Part shown: positions 34,176 through 42,397 of the stretch, in pieces
Layout of the letters: each line of letters starts with the position of its first letter
Position numbering within the stretch: position 1 is the stretch's first letter
Assembly (NCBI RefSeq): GCF_014205255.1
Contig: NZ_JACHNE010000001.1
Span: 5,084,001-5,148,000 of the forward strand
Length of the DNA stretch: 64,000 bases
Direction of reading: 5' to 3'
From: Streptomyces caelestis
GTDB taxonomy: Bacteria > Actinomycetota > Actinomycetes > Streptomycetales > Streptomycetaceae
The notes under the pieces: model-generated
The model's database searches: none
Told to the model about the DNA's origin: nothing
What the model saw: only the letters and a program-made list of their open reading frames with translations
Translations under genes and position numbers: made by a program

Positions 34176-35261
34176 TCACCTGTTTACGGACTGGATCTCC
34201 TGGACGGTGACGTTCTGCTCGTTGCCGAAGGTGCCGTTGGGGAGGTCGCCGCCGGCGCCGCCGGTGCCGGTCCAGGCGATGTCCCAAGTGATGGTGGCCC
34301 GGAGCTTGTACGTGCCGTCGCCGGAGGAGCGAAGGTACTTGACCCCGCACGGCGGTGTCTCGTCGGACTTGCCCTTGGCGTAGGGCTCGCCGATGGAGTC
34401 GTCGGCGTTGATGGCGCACTCGCCGGAGGCCGGGTAGGTCTCGGCGTCCTCGGTGCCCGGCTCCAGCTTGAGGGAGACCGGCTTGGCGGTGGTGGTGGCC
34501 TGGATGTTGAAGCCAGGGACATTGATGGCCGCCGTGGCCTGGACCTCGTCGAAGACGGCCTTGTCGAGCCAGGCCCAGGTCGGCAGGTTCACCTTGGTGG
34601 TGGCCTCAGGCGCGAGGGTGACTTCGGTGTCGGGAAGCTCCATGTGCTGGTAGGCGAGGGCTGCGAGTATCTCCGGGGTGATGGCCTCTTCGTACTGGGG
34701 CGGCGGGGCCTCGCCGTTCTCGACCCAGAAGGGGAGGTCCGTGCACGAGTTCCGCTTGAGAAAGTCCGGCTCGTTGGGGTTCTCGACGCCGGCCCAGAAC
34801 ATTCCCTTGCCATCGTTCTCGACGTTGTAGTCCTTGTAGCCGGGACTTCCGGTCCAGCCGAAGCCGTCTTCGTAGTGGCGCTTCTTCTCGCCGATCGCCG
34901 AACCCGCGGTCCCACCCATCCCGGGTGTGTTCAGCTCCCGCTCGATGTCCTTGGACATCTTCTCCTTGAAGTCCTTGGCTCCGAGGTAGGGGGCGTACCA
35001 GCAGGGAGGCGGCGTCCAGTTGACGTCGGAGGGCGTCACGTTGCCAGTGCCGCCGTTTTTGGCGACGGATCCGGAGTACTGGATGCGGGCGGCGGCGTAG
35101 ATGCCGGTCTTGTCGCCGCCGCCCTGTTGTTCCGTGCCGCCGCCCTTCCCGAAGTCCACCGGCTCTGCCGCGGCGTTGGGTGCTGTGAGGATGAGAGCGC
35201 TGACCGAAAGGGTCAGGGCAGCAGTGCTGGTGCCGAGGACCGTACGTCGTGACCTGTTCAC
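34176..35261 (-). CDS. Exported protein of lipoprotein/exported pair 1
   Basis: The GTG at 35261 overlaps the lipoprotein stop as GTGA and gives 361 residues. An N-terminal export signal contains RSRRTVLGTSTAALTLSVSALILTAPNAAA, given here in overlapping parts: basic RSRR, a hydrophobic core ending SALILTAP and an NAAA cleavage-like site. Conserved blocks shared with the other pairs are NWTPPPCWY, LPFWVENGEAPP, VNLPTWAWLDK, TYPASGECAIN, PPCGVKYLRSSG and the C-terminal TVQEIQSVNR. Paired cysteines suggest disulfides outside the cell. Its function is unknown. Confidence 0.8.
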   Translation of the reverse strand: MNRSRRTVLGTSTAALTLSVSALILTAPNAAAEPVDFGKGGGTEQQGGGDKTGIYAAARIQYSGSVAKNGGTGNVTPSDVNWTPPPCWYAPYLGAKDFKEKMSKDIERELNTPGMGGTAGSAIGEKKRHYEDGFGWTGSPGYKDYNVENDGKGMFWAGVENPNEPDFLKRNSCTDLPFWVENGEAPPPQYEEAITPEILAALAYQHMELPDTEVTLAPEATTKVNLPTWAWLDKAVFDEVQATAAINVPGFNIQATTTAKPVSLKLEPGTEDAETYPASGECAINADDSIGEPYAKGKSDETPPCGVKYLRSSGDGTYKLRATITWDIAWTGTGGAGGDLPNGTFGNEQNVTVQEIQSVNR

Positions 35262-35929
35262 CGGCACCTCTCCGCCGACGTCTCGACGAACACCTTGGAT
35301 GCCTGCCACAGGCCATCACCCGTGGGGAACTTGACCATGACAACCTTGTAGTAGCCGAAGTCCTTGAGGCTTGGCTCGGTCTTGAGGACCTTCCCCGTTT
35401 TGACCTCTTTGCCATAGAACTTTCCGGTATCCGCGCAGAACGCTACCTCTACGGATTTGCCGTTCGGGGCGGACCGTGTGGTGGCATCGTAGTGACGACG
35501 GGTGCCGGTGGCGGTCCAGCCGCCCTTGATCCACTCGTTGATCTGTACCTGCGCGTAGTGGAGCCCCTCGCCGGTGGCGTAGGCAGTCACGGCCGCGTCC
35601 TTGGTCGTGCGCTTGTCGACGCCCCGATAGATGGCGCGGAGGTAGTTCGCGGCATCATCCATCGCAGCCGCTTCGTTCTTGTCCTTCGGCTTGTCCCAGT
35701 CGAAGACCAGGTTCATGTCCTTCGGCAGGGACACATCCACGCCGTCCGGCTTGTCTTCCGCTGGTGCCCCCGAGGGTGATGCCGACTCCTTCGGTGTCTC
35801 CCCTCCCCGGTCGGCGCCGGCGATCTTGTCGTTGCCGCTGGACTTGTCGTCCCCGCTACCGCAGGCCGTCAACAGCAGTGCTGCCGTTGCCACCAGTGCG
35901 GCAGCAACGGGCAATGGGCGGCGCTTCAC
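35258..35929 (-). CDS. Lipoprotein of lipoprotein/exported pair 1
   Basis: The 223-residue product begins at a GTG with GGGAG upstream. It has a lipobox L-T-A-C (LLLTACGSGDD) followed by the shared element NDKIAGAD and a low-complexity linker. The mature domain contains AVTAYATGEGLHYAQVQINEW and WTATGTRRHYDA; a C-terminal cysteine (SAERCR) and an internal one (VAFCAD) recur in all four paralogs. A surface-anchored partner of the coupled exported protein is likely, but no function is known. Confidence 0.85.
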   Translation of the reverse strand: MKRRPLPVAAALVATAALLLTACGSGDDKSSGNDKIAGADRGGETPKESASPSGAPAEDKPDGVDVSLPKDMNLVFDWDKPKDKNEAAAMDDAANYLRAIYRGVDKRTTKDAAVTAYATGEGLHYAQVQINEWIKGGWTATGTRRHYDATTRSAPNGKSVEVAFCADTGKFYGKEVKTGKVLKTEPSLKDFGYYKVVMVKFPTGDGLWQASKVFVETSAERCR

Positions 35930-36419
35930 AGTGGCTCCCGGTGAGAAACAGAAGTTCAGTTAGGGCACTGACGGTACCGGTGAGGTTTCCGGTTTCACCA
36001 GAGCGAACTTCCGTGGAGACAGGGGCAATTCGGGATGTACGGGGCTCCGGCAGGTGGGGCTGTGTCCTGATCGTGCCCACAGGGGACGGCCCCGGATGCC
36101 ACCCCGTGGGGCGGCAGGGAGCCTTGGTTCTGGGGGCGATTAGATCCTCGACTCCCTCGCACGCTTCTGCCGACGGATCTCCGGCGCAGGACACTAGTCC
36201 TTCCCGTGCCAGTGAGCCGGTGTGGCCACGGCGATTGTGGGGGGCGTGCTGTACGGGTCGCATCGGCCAGACCGGTCACCCCCGTAAACTGCTGACGCAA
36301 CAGCGGACGATCACACCGGTTGCCACGTGCGATCGGCAACTCGGCCGGGAGGCCGATGAGTTCGCAAACAGGGAGCCACGGGGGTTGGCCCTGCGGTGTT
36401 GTGAGAGGGAGCGGCTTCA
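35930..36419. promoter_or_regulatory. Divergent promoter region between pair 1 and the second WXG100-like copy
   Basis: The part next to the lipoprotein (35930-36011) is almost identical to 42398-42479 upstream of pair 2, so it probably holds a shared promoter. The part next to the WXG100-like gene (36286-36419) repeats the leader at 24459-24589, with GTTGCC (36319-36324) and GGCAAC (36335-36340). The middle 270 bases hold no gene that I can support. Confidence 0.6.
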
Positions 36420-36718
36420 TGGCCAAGGACCTTGACATCACATATCAGGACATGCGGGAAGCTGCCAAGCATGTCGTGAAGGAGAAGGAAAAGCTCCAGG
36501 AGAAGCTCGAGGGCCTCCGCAAGTACATCAACAACCTCGTGCAGTCCGGCTACGTCACGAAGAGCTCGTCCAAGGCGTTCGACGAGAACTTCGACGAGTT
36601 CGTGCAGGGCACGAAGACCACGCTGGACGGTCTCGACGGCATGGGTGACTACCTGACCATGGCTGCCGACAAGTTCGAGCAGATCGATGAGGAGCTGGCC
36701 AAGCAGGCTCGCAAGTGA
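36193..36718. repeat. Duplicated segment with WXG100-like gene, copy 2
   Basis: The segment begins ACTAGTCC(T/C)TCCCCGTGCC-like, as does 24207, and then matches the leader and coding region of copy 1. The gene body differs at two third-codon positions and the stop. Downstream the copies are unrelated: here the transcript can read into module C. Confidence 0.85.
36420..36718 (+). CDS. WXG100-like secreted helical protein, copy 2
   Basis: The protein is identical to that of 24590-24889: 99 residues with a helical hairpin, a GYVTKSSSKAF loop and the tail FEQIDEELAKQARK. The DNA differs at two silent positions, and the stop is TGA. Unlike copy 1 it has no terminator behind it; module C begins about 100 bases downstream. 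Two identical copies could raise dosage or place the same carrier under each module's control. Confidence 0.88.
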
Positions 36719-36816
36719 CTTCCTGTTGCAGGTTGTGGGGCGGTGTGGTGAGGTGCGCGGGCGCCTTGCCAGATCGTCAGTCTTGAGGATCGACAGCGCG
36801 GTACAGCGGGGGCGTC

Positions 36817-37143
36817 ATGTCTGGTGAGGGTGACCACACTCGGGCCGATCTCGATGTGATCAAAGAGATGGGGACCGGGCTCAGTAACGTCAAGAAGGCA
36901 TTTGATGGCCTGGACAAGTTGAGCGGAAAATACGGGGATGACTTCGGGCACGAGGGACTGGCCGACAAGTTCGAAGATTTTGCCAGCAACTGGGAGATCA
37001 CCCGGGAGAAGCTGACGAAGGAAGTCGAGGCCTTGGCGAAGATCGCCAAGACGGCTGCCAAGGCCTACGAGGACATTGATCACGGCTTGGCCGAGGCAAT
37101 CCGCGACGCGCGGAAGCCGAAGCCTGCCAAGAGGGGGAAGTAG
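36817..37143 (+). CDS. Small F-x-x-x-W helical protein, module C
   Basis: The 108-residue product has EGLADKFEDFASNWEITREKL in the turn region and a C-terminal helix YEDIDHGLAEAIRDARK followed by a basic tail. The F-x-x-N-W-x-x-x-R motif and the tail match the module A protein closely (YDEIDQELAKAIRDAK). It ends three bases before the module C substrate. Confidence 0.8.
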   Translation: MSGEGDHTRADLDVIKEMGTGLSNVKKAFDGLDKLSGKYGDDFGHEGLADKFEDFASNWEITREKLTKEVEALAKIAKTAAKAYEDIDHGLAEAIRDARKPKPAKRGK

Positions 37144-37146
37144 GCC

Positions 37147-38553
37147 ATGTCGGGACGGCCTCGTGACTGGCATCCGGTTGCAGACAGTGATCCTATCCCT
37201 GGTGATCCTGATCGAATCGCTACACTCGGCCGCCAACTCCGAAAGACCGCCGAAGAGTTGGAACGGCAAATCCGAAACCTCAAGGCGGTCAGCGAAGTCG
37301 ACTCCTGGGACAGTAAGGCAGGTAATGAGTTCCGCGCGAAGGCGAAGGGGAATGTCAAGAAGCTAGAAGCCGCGCTGAAGCGGTACGACACCGCGGCGGA
37401 TGCTCTGGGAACCAGAGTGACGGAGATGGACGGTGGATACCAGGCCAAGCTCCATGCCAAGCCCACTGATTATGCATCGGATCTAAACCGAGCGCAGGAG
37501 ATCGCCGACGCAGCCCTCAAGGATGCCAAGGATGCAGAAGAGCGCAAGGGTGCGGCTGAACGTAGCTTGGATAGTCTTTCGGAGAAGGATAAAGGTGACA
37601 AGAAGAAGCTGGAGGAGCAGCGGGATACTGCCGGAGATGAAATTTCCGCGGCGAGAGAGAAGATCGCCCAGGCTAAGGAGATCCGTGACAACGCGGCCAA
37701 GCGGGCGTCAGATGCTATTGAATCCGTCATTAGCGATGACTCACTGAAGGACGGTTTCTGGGACAAGCTAGACAAATGGGTAGACGTTATCGGCACATGG
37801 GCGGAAGAATGGGCTACCTATTTCGGAGTTGCAGCACTTGCGGTCGGTTGGATCCCCGTCATCGGGCAAGCACTGGCCGGTGTGCTCGGTGCAGCAGCAA
37901 CCATCCTGACGTTGATCAGCACAGTCGCCACGATCATCCAGGTAATCCGAGGCGACAAGGGCCTGAAGGATCTTGCGTTCACCGTCCTCGGACTTGCCAT
38001 GATGGGCGTCGGGAAGGCCTTCGCGAAGATCGCTGGGAAGTATGCGCAGCAAGCCATCAGGTCGATGGATAAGGCAAGAGCTGCGAAAACCCCGAACCAG
38101 CGGCGTCGGGCAGAGAAGGCAATAAACAAGGCCGCAGGATCTACAGTGAGGACTTTCAAGGAAGACTTCAAGAATAAGCTGGGCGCATTCAAGCTGGAGC
38201 CGGGGGAGTGGCGTAAATCCATGATCGAGCCGTTCACCGAACCCTTCTCGAAAGTTTGGGTTGACAATTTTAAGACTCTCAAACCCTTCGCCGGTAACTA
38301 TCAGGGGGCATGGCGCCAGACGGTAGTCCGAGGTGACGGTAACGCCTTGCTTGGTGCGGGGCGGTCCTTTTCTTTGGCGGACCCGGGCGTTGCCTCGGAC
38401 TTGAAAGAAATCAAGTTCGCGTCCCAGGGATTGGACAGTCTTGGTTCGGTCAATAGAATCTCACGCAATGCCACTGGCCTCTCCTTGGTAGGTGCAGGGG
38501 TCACGTCCGTGGGAATGGCATTGGATAGCAATCTGAATCCACTCTTGAACTGA
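37147..38553 (+). CDS. Putative type VII-secreted protein, module C
   Basis: This 468-residue protein opens DWHPVADSDPIPGDPDRI and has a WXG100-like unit with SWDSKAGNEF, a long coiled coil (about 110-200) and a hydrophobic hairpin (about 221-270: FGVAALAVGWIPVIGQALAGV and AATILTLISTVATIIQVI). A basic helical stretch follows, and the C-terminal part has SRNATGLSLVGAGVTSVGMAL, which may be another membrane segment. The DNA is visibly lower in GC and uses rarer codons than the neighbouring core genes, which suggests transfer. No enzymatic domain is recognised. Confidence 0.82.
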   Translation: MSGRPRDWHPVADSDPIPGDPDRIATLGRQLRKTAEELERQIRNLKAVSEVDSWDSKAGNEFRAKAKGNVKKLEAALKRYDTAADALGTRVTEMDGGYQAKLHAKPTDYASDLNRAQEIADAALKDAKDAEERKGAAERSLDSLSEKDKGDKKKLEEQRDTAGDEISAAREKIAQAKEIRDNAAKRASDAIESVISDDSLKDGFWDKLDKWVDVIGTWAEEWATYFGVAALAVGWIPVIGQALAGVLGAAATILTLISTVATIIQVIRGDKGLKDLAFTVLGLAMMGVGKAFAKIAGKYAQQAIRSMDKARAAKTPNQRRRAEKAINKAAGSTVRTFKEDFKNKLGAFKLEPGEWRKSMIEPFTEPFSKVWVDNFKTLKPFAGNYQGAWRQTVVRGDGNALLGAGRSFSLADPGVASDLKEIKFASQGLDSLGSVNRISRNATGLSLVGAGVTSVGMALDSNLNPLLN

Positions 38554-38562
38554 GAGGATATG

Positions 38563-39216
38563 ATGGTGAATGCTCACGAAGTAGGATCTTCGGTTGGCGA
38601 CTATGAGACCCGGTTCGATTTCCAGTCAGGATGGATCGACCTGACACTGGATAATGGGGTCCATGCCGAGGCGCTTGGGTTGGCCGGTGCAGCCATGGAG
38701 CGTTTCAATCCCCTTGAGCGAACGGTAAGTGACCGTGATTTGCTCAATGACCTGGTTGACAGGGCTCTTTTTCTCAGTTCAGATCAACCGGATCTAGCGG
38801 CCGCTTACTATACTCCTGGCGGGATCGGGCTTGCTGACCTGCGGGTAGATTCGTACGCGGATGAGGGAGTCCCCAGGCCGTCGCCGGCCGAGATGACGCC
38901 CCTCCTCCTCGACTGGTCGAACGCCAAGGTTGTCGGCGATCCAGAGGTCAGATACCTGGACCTGGAGGCGGGGCCTGCCGTCCGAGTCCAGGCCATTTTG
39001 AAGGTCAAGCGCATGCTGGGCTTCGGATCTCAGTTGACCGAGTTCATCAAGTACGCCGTATTTCCACCGGATGTGCGATACGTGGTTGTAGTTACGGTTA
39101 CTTGGCGGAGCATGGCCGAGTCCGACGAAGTCGTACGGCTGACCGATGATTTGGTTTCCACCATGAGGCAAGTGCCGGTGGGCGCCGAGGGGAACGAGCT
39201 GGGCTCGACTGATTGA
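38563..39216 (+). CDS. Companion protein family 1, module C
   Basis: I chose the ATG at 38563, five bases after a GAGAGG site that overlaps the previous stop; an ATG at 38560 is also possible. The product has 217 residues. It opens YETRFDFQSGWIDLTLDNG, has a long central stretch rich in L, D and P, then KYAVFPPDVRYVVVVTVTWRSMAE and a final LTDDLVSTMRQVP. Position and length relate it to 27942 and 30516. Confidence 0.75.
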   Translation: MVNAHEVGSSVGDYETRFDFQSGWIDLTLDNGVHAEALGLAGAAMERFNPLERTVSDRDLLNDLVDRALFLSSDQPDLAAAYYTPGGIGLADLRVDSYADEGVPRPSPAEMTPLLLDWSNAKVVGDPEVRYLDLEAGPAVRVQAILKVKRMLGFGSQLTEFIKYAVFPPDVRYVVVVTVTWRSMAESDEVVRLTDDLVSTMRQVPVGAEGNELGSTD

Positions 39217-39221
39217 TTGGG

Positions 39222-39839
39222 ATGCATGTGAAGACTGCTGAAGACTTCTCCTCGGCTCCGACGGACTACAACCTGCTCGTCCCTGACGGTTGGTTTCAGA
39301 TCTCCCTCGATCCAGAGGAGCGTGATCGAAGCATCATTGCCCTTACCGAGTTGCAGTTCCGAGGCGTGGACAATGCCCCGCACCTCAAGCAAGAGCTGAT
39401 GCGCGATCTGCAGAAAAGGGCGAAAAGCGCATACGGAATCGGTGGTACGGAGCTTTACCTCTCGCTGCTCACCGCCGGGCCTGTGCCCTTGGCCTCCTCG
39501 CTGCTCATCAGCGTCCCGGCCGCTGACGAGTGGCCTGCCTGCTCGGACGCGGAGGAGCTGGCGGCACACCTAGCTGAACGGAAGCCCTGGGAGGACGCTG
39601 AACTAGGGGTGAAAAAGTTGGAGGCGGCGGGCAAAGCCGTAAGAGTCCGGCGTCGTGATGCACCCGATCCCGAGAACCAGATGGGAAACACTCTTCCGAC
39701 TACGACAGTCACGTATTACGTGCCAATCCCGGCCACCAAGCGCTGGCTCATGCTGAACTTTTCGACTCCGGTGGATCCCCTGGCAGATCAGATGGTGGAT
39801 CTCTTCGACACGGTGGCAGGCACGTTGCACTGGGAGTAG
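39222..39839 (+). CDS. Companion protein family 2 (YxLxVPxxW type), module C
   Basis: The 205-residue product has YNLLVPDGWFQISL, a helix DLQKRAKSAYGIGGTELYLSLL, and LMLNFSTPVDPLADQMVDLFDTVAGTLHWE at the C-terminus (quoted here in overlapping parts: LMLNFSTP and DLFDTVAGTLHW). These are the same three motifs as the module A and B members. It is the last gene of module C and faces the membrane protein gene at 39870 across 30 bases. The start is uncertain; ATG 39222 and GTG 39228 are both plausible. Confidence 0.75.
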   Translation: MHVKTAEDFSSAPTDYNLLVPDGWFQISLDPEERDRSIIALTELQFRGVDNAPHLKQELMRDLQKRAKSAYGIGGTELYLSLLTAGPVPLASSLLISVPAADEWPACSDAEELAAHLAERKPWEDAELGVKKLEAAGKAVRVRRRDAPDPENQMGNTLPTTTVTYYVPIPATKRWLMLNFSTPVDPLADQMVDLFDTVAGTLHWE

Positions 39840-39869
39840 CAGCACCTGTATGTCGAGCCGTGCTGAGCC

Positions 39870-40502
39870 TCATGACCTCGTCGACGTACGTCCCGTGTCA
39901 AGGTTGCGAGGGACGTCCGGATCTGCCGCTGAACTTTGACGGCGAATGTAGGCAACGGAAAGCCAGATGACTACGCCGATCGTCGCCACGGTGGAAAGAA
40001 GGCCGATGGCCCAGAGCCAAGGGTAGTTGCTGAACACCCAGCTAGGAGAAGAAGAGGCTCCCCGACCCCACTTTCCTGTGTCCTGGGCGTTATAGACCAG
40101 GCTCGCATAGGGTGCGAGCGCAATCGTGGCCAAAGCGCCCACCACGGTGTTGGTCACAGTGCGCACTGGATGCGCCCTCCAGGACTTCCATTTCATATGT
40201 CCCAGACACAGCACCGACAGCACCGCGAGGCACGGTCCGCCTATGCCGACACACACCGCGAAGCCATAGGCGCCGCCCGGCAACTCTTCGGCTGCCCACT
40301 GCCATGTATCGTCGCCCCAGAGTATGTCAAAGGTGGCCAGCAGGATGATGAGGCCGACAATCCCCAAGCCGATGGAGCAGCCGAGGATGGAAACCTGACT
40401 GCTCTCCGACTTTCTGGATGAGCCGGGCTTTCGTGGCTGTCGTTCGTAGTTCAATGGCGACGCTGATGCCCGGCGGCGTCGTGGCTTTGCGGATCCTCCC
40501 AT
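39870..40502 (-). CDS. Multi-pass membrane protein, intact paralog of the broken gene at 18876
   Basis: A GGAGGAGG site precedes the ATG at 40502; the product has 210 residues. After a basic N-terminus (GGSAKPRRRRASAS) it has four helices: SILGCSIGLGIVGLIILLA, AYGFAVCVGIGGPCLAVLSVL, TNTVVGALATIALAPYASLV and PWLWAIGLLSTVATIGVVIWL. A polar tail follows. The order and several motifs match the interrupted gene beside the ATPase, so this family may be a membrane component of the system. Its function is unknown. Confidence 0.78.
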   Translation of the reverse strand: MGGSAKPRRRRASASPLNYERQPRKPGSSRKSESSQVSILGCSIGLGIVGLIILLATFDILWGDDTWQWAAEELPGGAYGFAVCVGIGGPCLAVLSVLCLGHMKWKSWRAHPVRTVTNTVVGALATIALAPYASLVYNAQDTGKWGRGASSSPSWVFSNYPWLWAIGLLSTVATIGVVIWLSVAYIRRQSSAADPDVPRNLDTGRTSTRS

Positions 40503-40673
40503 TGTGTGACCTCCTCCTGTTGCTTGCTCTTTGTTGACTGGATTAAAGATCGCATACCGTACAGACGTCCTGCAGGCGGCATCAGTCAAGGCGCGGGCAT
40601 AGCCCGCAGAATGGTGGCGTGCATTGAGAATGAATTCGAATTGGGTCCGTCGTCGGTCGCTTGGGGCATGATC

Positions 40674-40706
40674 GGCGGCCTGCGGGTGGTGGAGCCGCAG
40701 GCCGCC
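40674..40706 (-). terminator. Intrinsic terminator of pair 2
   Basis: GGCGGCCTGCGG and CCGCAGGCCGCC form a perfect 12-bp stem with a 9-base loop. It sits eight bases beyond the stop of the exported-protein pseudogene on the minus strand. Confidence 0.85.
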
Positions 40707-40713
40707 CGCCGGG

Positions 40714-41750
40714 TCAGCGATTGACAGCCTGGATCTCCTGGACTGTGACTGACTGATCGGCTCCGAAAGTGCCGTCGGGGAGTTTACCGCCGGCACCGCC
40801 GGTGCCCGTCCAGGTGATCTGCCATGTGACCGTAGCCCGCAGATTGAAGGCGCCATCGCCGGAGGAGCGTAGGTACTGAACGCCGCAGGGGGGATCAAGT
40901 TCGGCCTTGCCCTTGGCGTAGGGCTCGCCGATCGACCCGTCGTCGTTGATGGAGCACTCACCTGATGCGGGATAGGTCCTGGCTTCCGCCGTGCCCGGCT
41001 CCAACTTGAGCGAGACCGGTTTGGCGGTGGTGGTCGCCTGGATGTTCAGGCCGCCGGCATTCAGTTGGGCGGTGACGGAGACCTCTTTGAACTGAGCTTT
41101 GTCCAGCCACGCCCATGTCGGCAAGTTGACCTTGGTCGCCGCAGCAGGGGCCAGCGTGACTTCGGTCGTCGGCAACTGAACACGGTTGTATGCGAGTTCC
41201 GCGAGCACCTGCGGAGTGACGGCGTTCTCGACCGGTGGTGCGTCTCCGTTCTCGACCCAGAAGGGGGCCCTGTCACAGACCTGAGCTTCCGGTTCCATCC
41301 AACGGTCCTCGTCACGGACGGCGACCCACCAGTTGCCCTCGTCCTTCTTGTCGAGGTTGTAATTCTCGTACTCGCCGTCCTTGTACTTGTTTCGGAACTG
41401 GCCGACGGATGCCTTGGCGTAGCTAGCTTGGCCCGGCATGTTGACCGTCTCGTTGTAGTTGTCCTCGACGTGCTTCGCGAATTCCTCCGCGGAGCGCGGT
41501 TCGTACCAGCAGGCAGGCGGGGTCAGTCCCCGACTGGCGTAACGGACTCGGATGCTCCGGCTCCACCTCGTGTGGAGCCGGAGAACGTGATGCGGGACTC
41601 AAGGGTGCCGTTGCTGCTAGAACCCTTCTGCTGCACGCGAGCTCCCTCGTTGCCGCTGCCGAGGTCTATGTCGGCGTGAGTGACAGGGGAGATGGACATG
41701 CAGGTGGCAGTGAGAACTGCGAGGGGGAGCCAGCGACGGGCCGGTCTCAC
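40714..41750 (-). pseudogene. Exported protein of pair 2, frameshifted
   Basis: The GTG at 41750 again overlaps the lipoprotein stop as GTGA, and a signal peptide (LPLAVLTATCMSISPVTHA) follows. The frame reaches SVTPVGD and stops at a TGA at 41525-41523. Restoring one G there gives GDWTPPACWYEP, which matches NWTPPPCWY and NWTPPACWY in pairs 1 and 4, and the other frame then runs to the normal end TVQEIQAVNR. All later conserved blocks (FWVENGDAPP, VNLPTWAWLDK, TYPASGECSIN, PPCGVQYLRSSG) are intact. The loss therefore looks recent, unless it is a sequencing error. Confidence 0.85.
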
Positions 41751-42397
41751 GGCGTGCATGCTTTGTTTCCCCTCTCGGAGTTGAGCACTGCGGTCTGCCA
41801 CACGCCCTTGGCGTTCTTCTCAAGTCGCGTGGAGTAGAGGAGGTAGGACCTGTCCGTTACAGGAGTCTTGTCAGCCTTGCCCGATTCTCTGTCCTTCACG
41901 AATGCCTTGCCCTCGAAGGAGCAGTACGTGAGTGTTGCCCTGCTTGTTGCGTACAGATCCACGCGAGGGTTGAAGTAGCGGGTCTCACCGGTCATGGACT
42001 TCTTGGCGTCGGCGAATTCCTTGACCCACTGCGAGGCCCCTACGAGAGCGTCCCCTTTGTAGTAGTAGCCCAAGACCGGCTCGTCGGTGTCGCCCTGGGT
42101 GATGGCGTAGGCCAGTGCGTCGATGCGCCGGGAGGCGTCTGTCAGAACGGCGTCCTTTGTGGCGTCGCCGGTCTTCCAGCCTTCGAAGACATTGGTGACA
42201 TCGTTGGGCAACGTGATCTTCGGCCGCTGAGCCGAGTTCGAGGCGGTCGCGTGGGGCGAAGCAGTGTCATCGGTGCCGCCGACACCTGCGATCTTGTCGT
42301 TGGCTTTGGAGTCCGCGTCCCCGCTACCGCAGGCCGTCAACAGCAGTGCCGCAGTCGCCGCAAGCGCGGCAGCAACGGGCAATGGGCGGCGCTTCAC
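41747..42397 (-). CDS. Lipoprotein of lipoprotein/exported pair 2
   Basis: The 216-residue product begins at the GTG at 42397. Its signal region KRRPLPVAAALAATAALLLTACGSG is almost the same as that of pair 1 (shown here: KRRPLPVAAAL, lipobox LLTAC). It is followed by NDKIAGV, a Ser/Thr/Ala linker and the mature domain with DVTNVFEGWKTGDATKDAVLTD and KNAKGVWQTAVL. An internal cysteine (LTYCSF) and a C-terminal one (NKACTP) are kept. It shares its upstream 82 bases with pair 1. Confidence 0.85.
   Translation of the reverse strand: MKRRPLPVAAALAATAALLLTACGSGDADSKANDKIAGVGGTDDTASPHATASNSAQRPKITLPNDVTNVFEGWKTGDATKDAVLTDASRRIDALAYAITQGDTDEPVLGYYYKGDALVGASQWVKEFADAKKSMTGETRYFNPRVDLYATSRATLTYCSFEGKAFVKDRESGKADKTPVTDRSYLLYSTRLEKNAKGVWQTAVLNSERGNKACTP

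Noticed and set aside
39870..40502. Membrane protein as EccB, EccE or EssB
   Set aside because: It is too short, has four helices and lacks the large extracytoplasmic or pseudokinase domains of those components.
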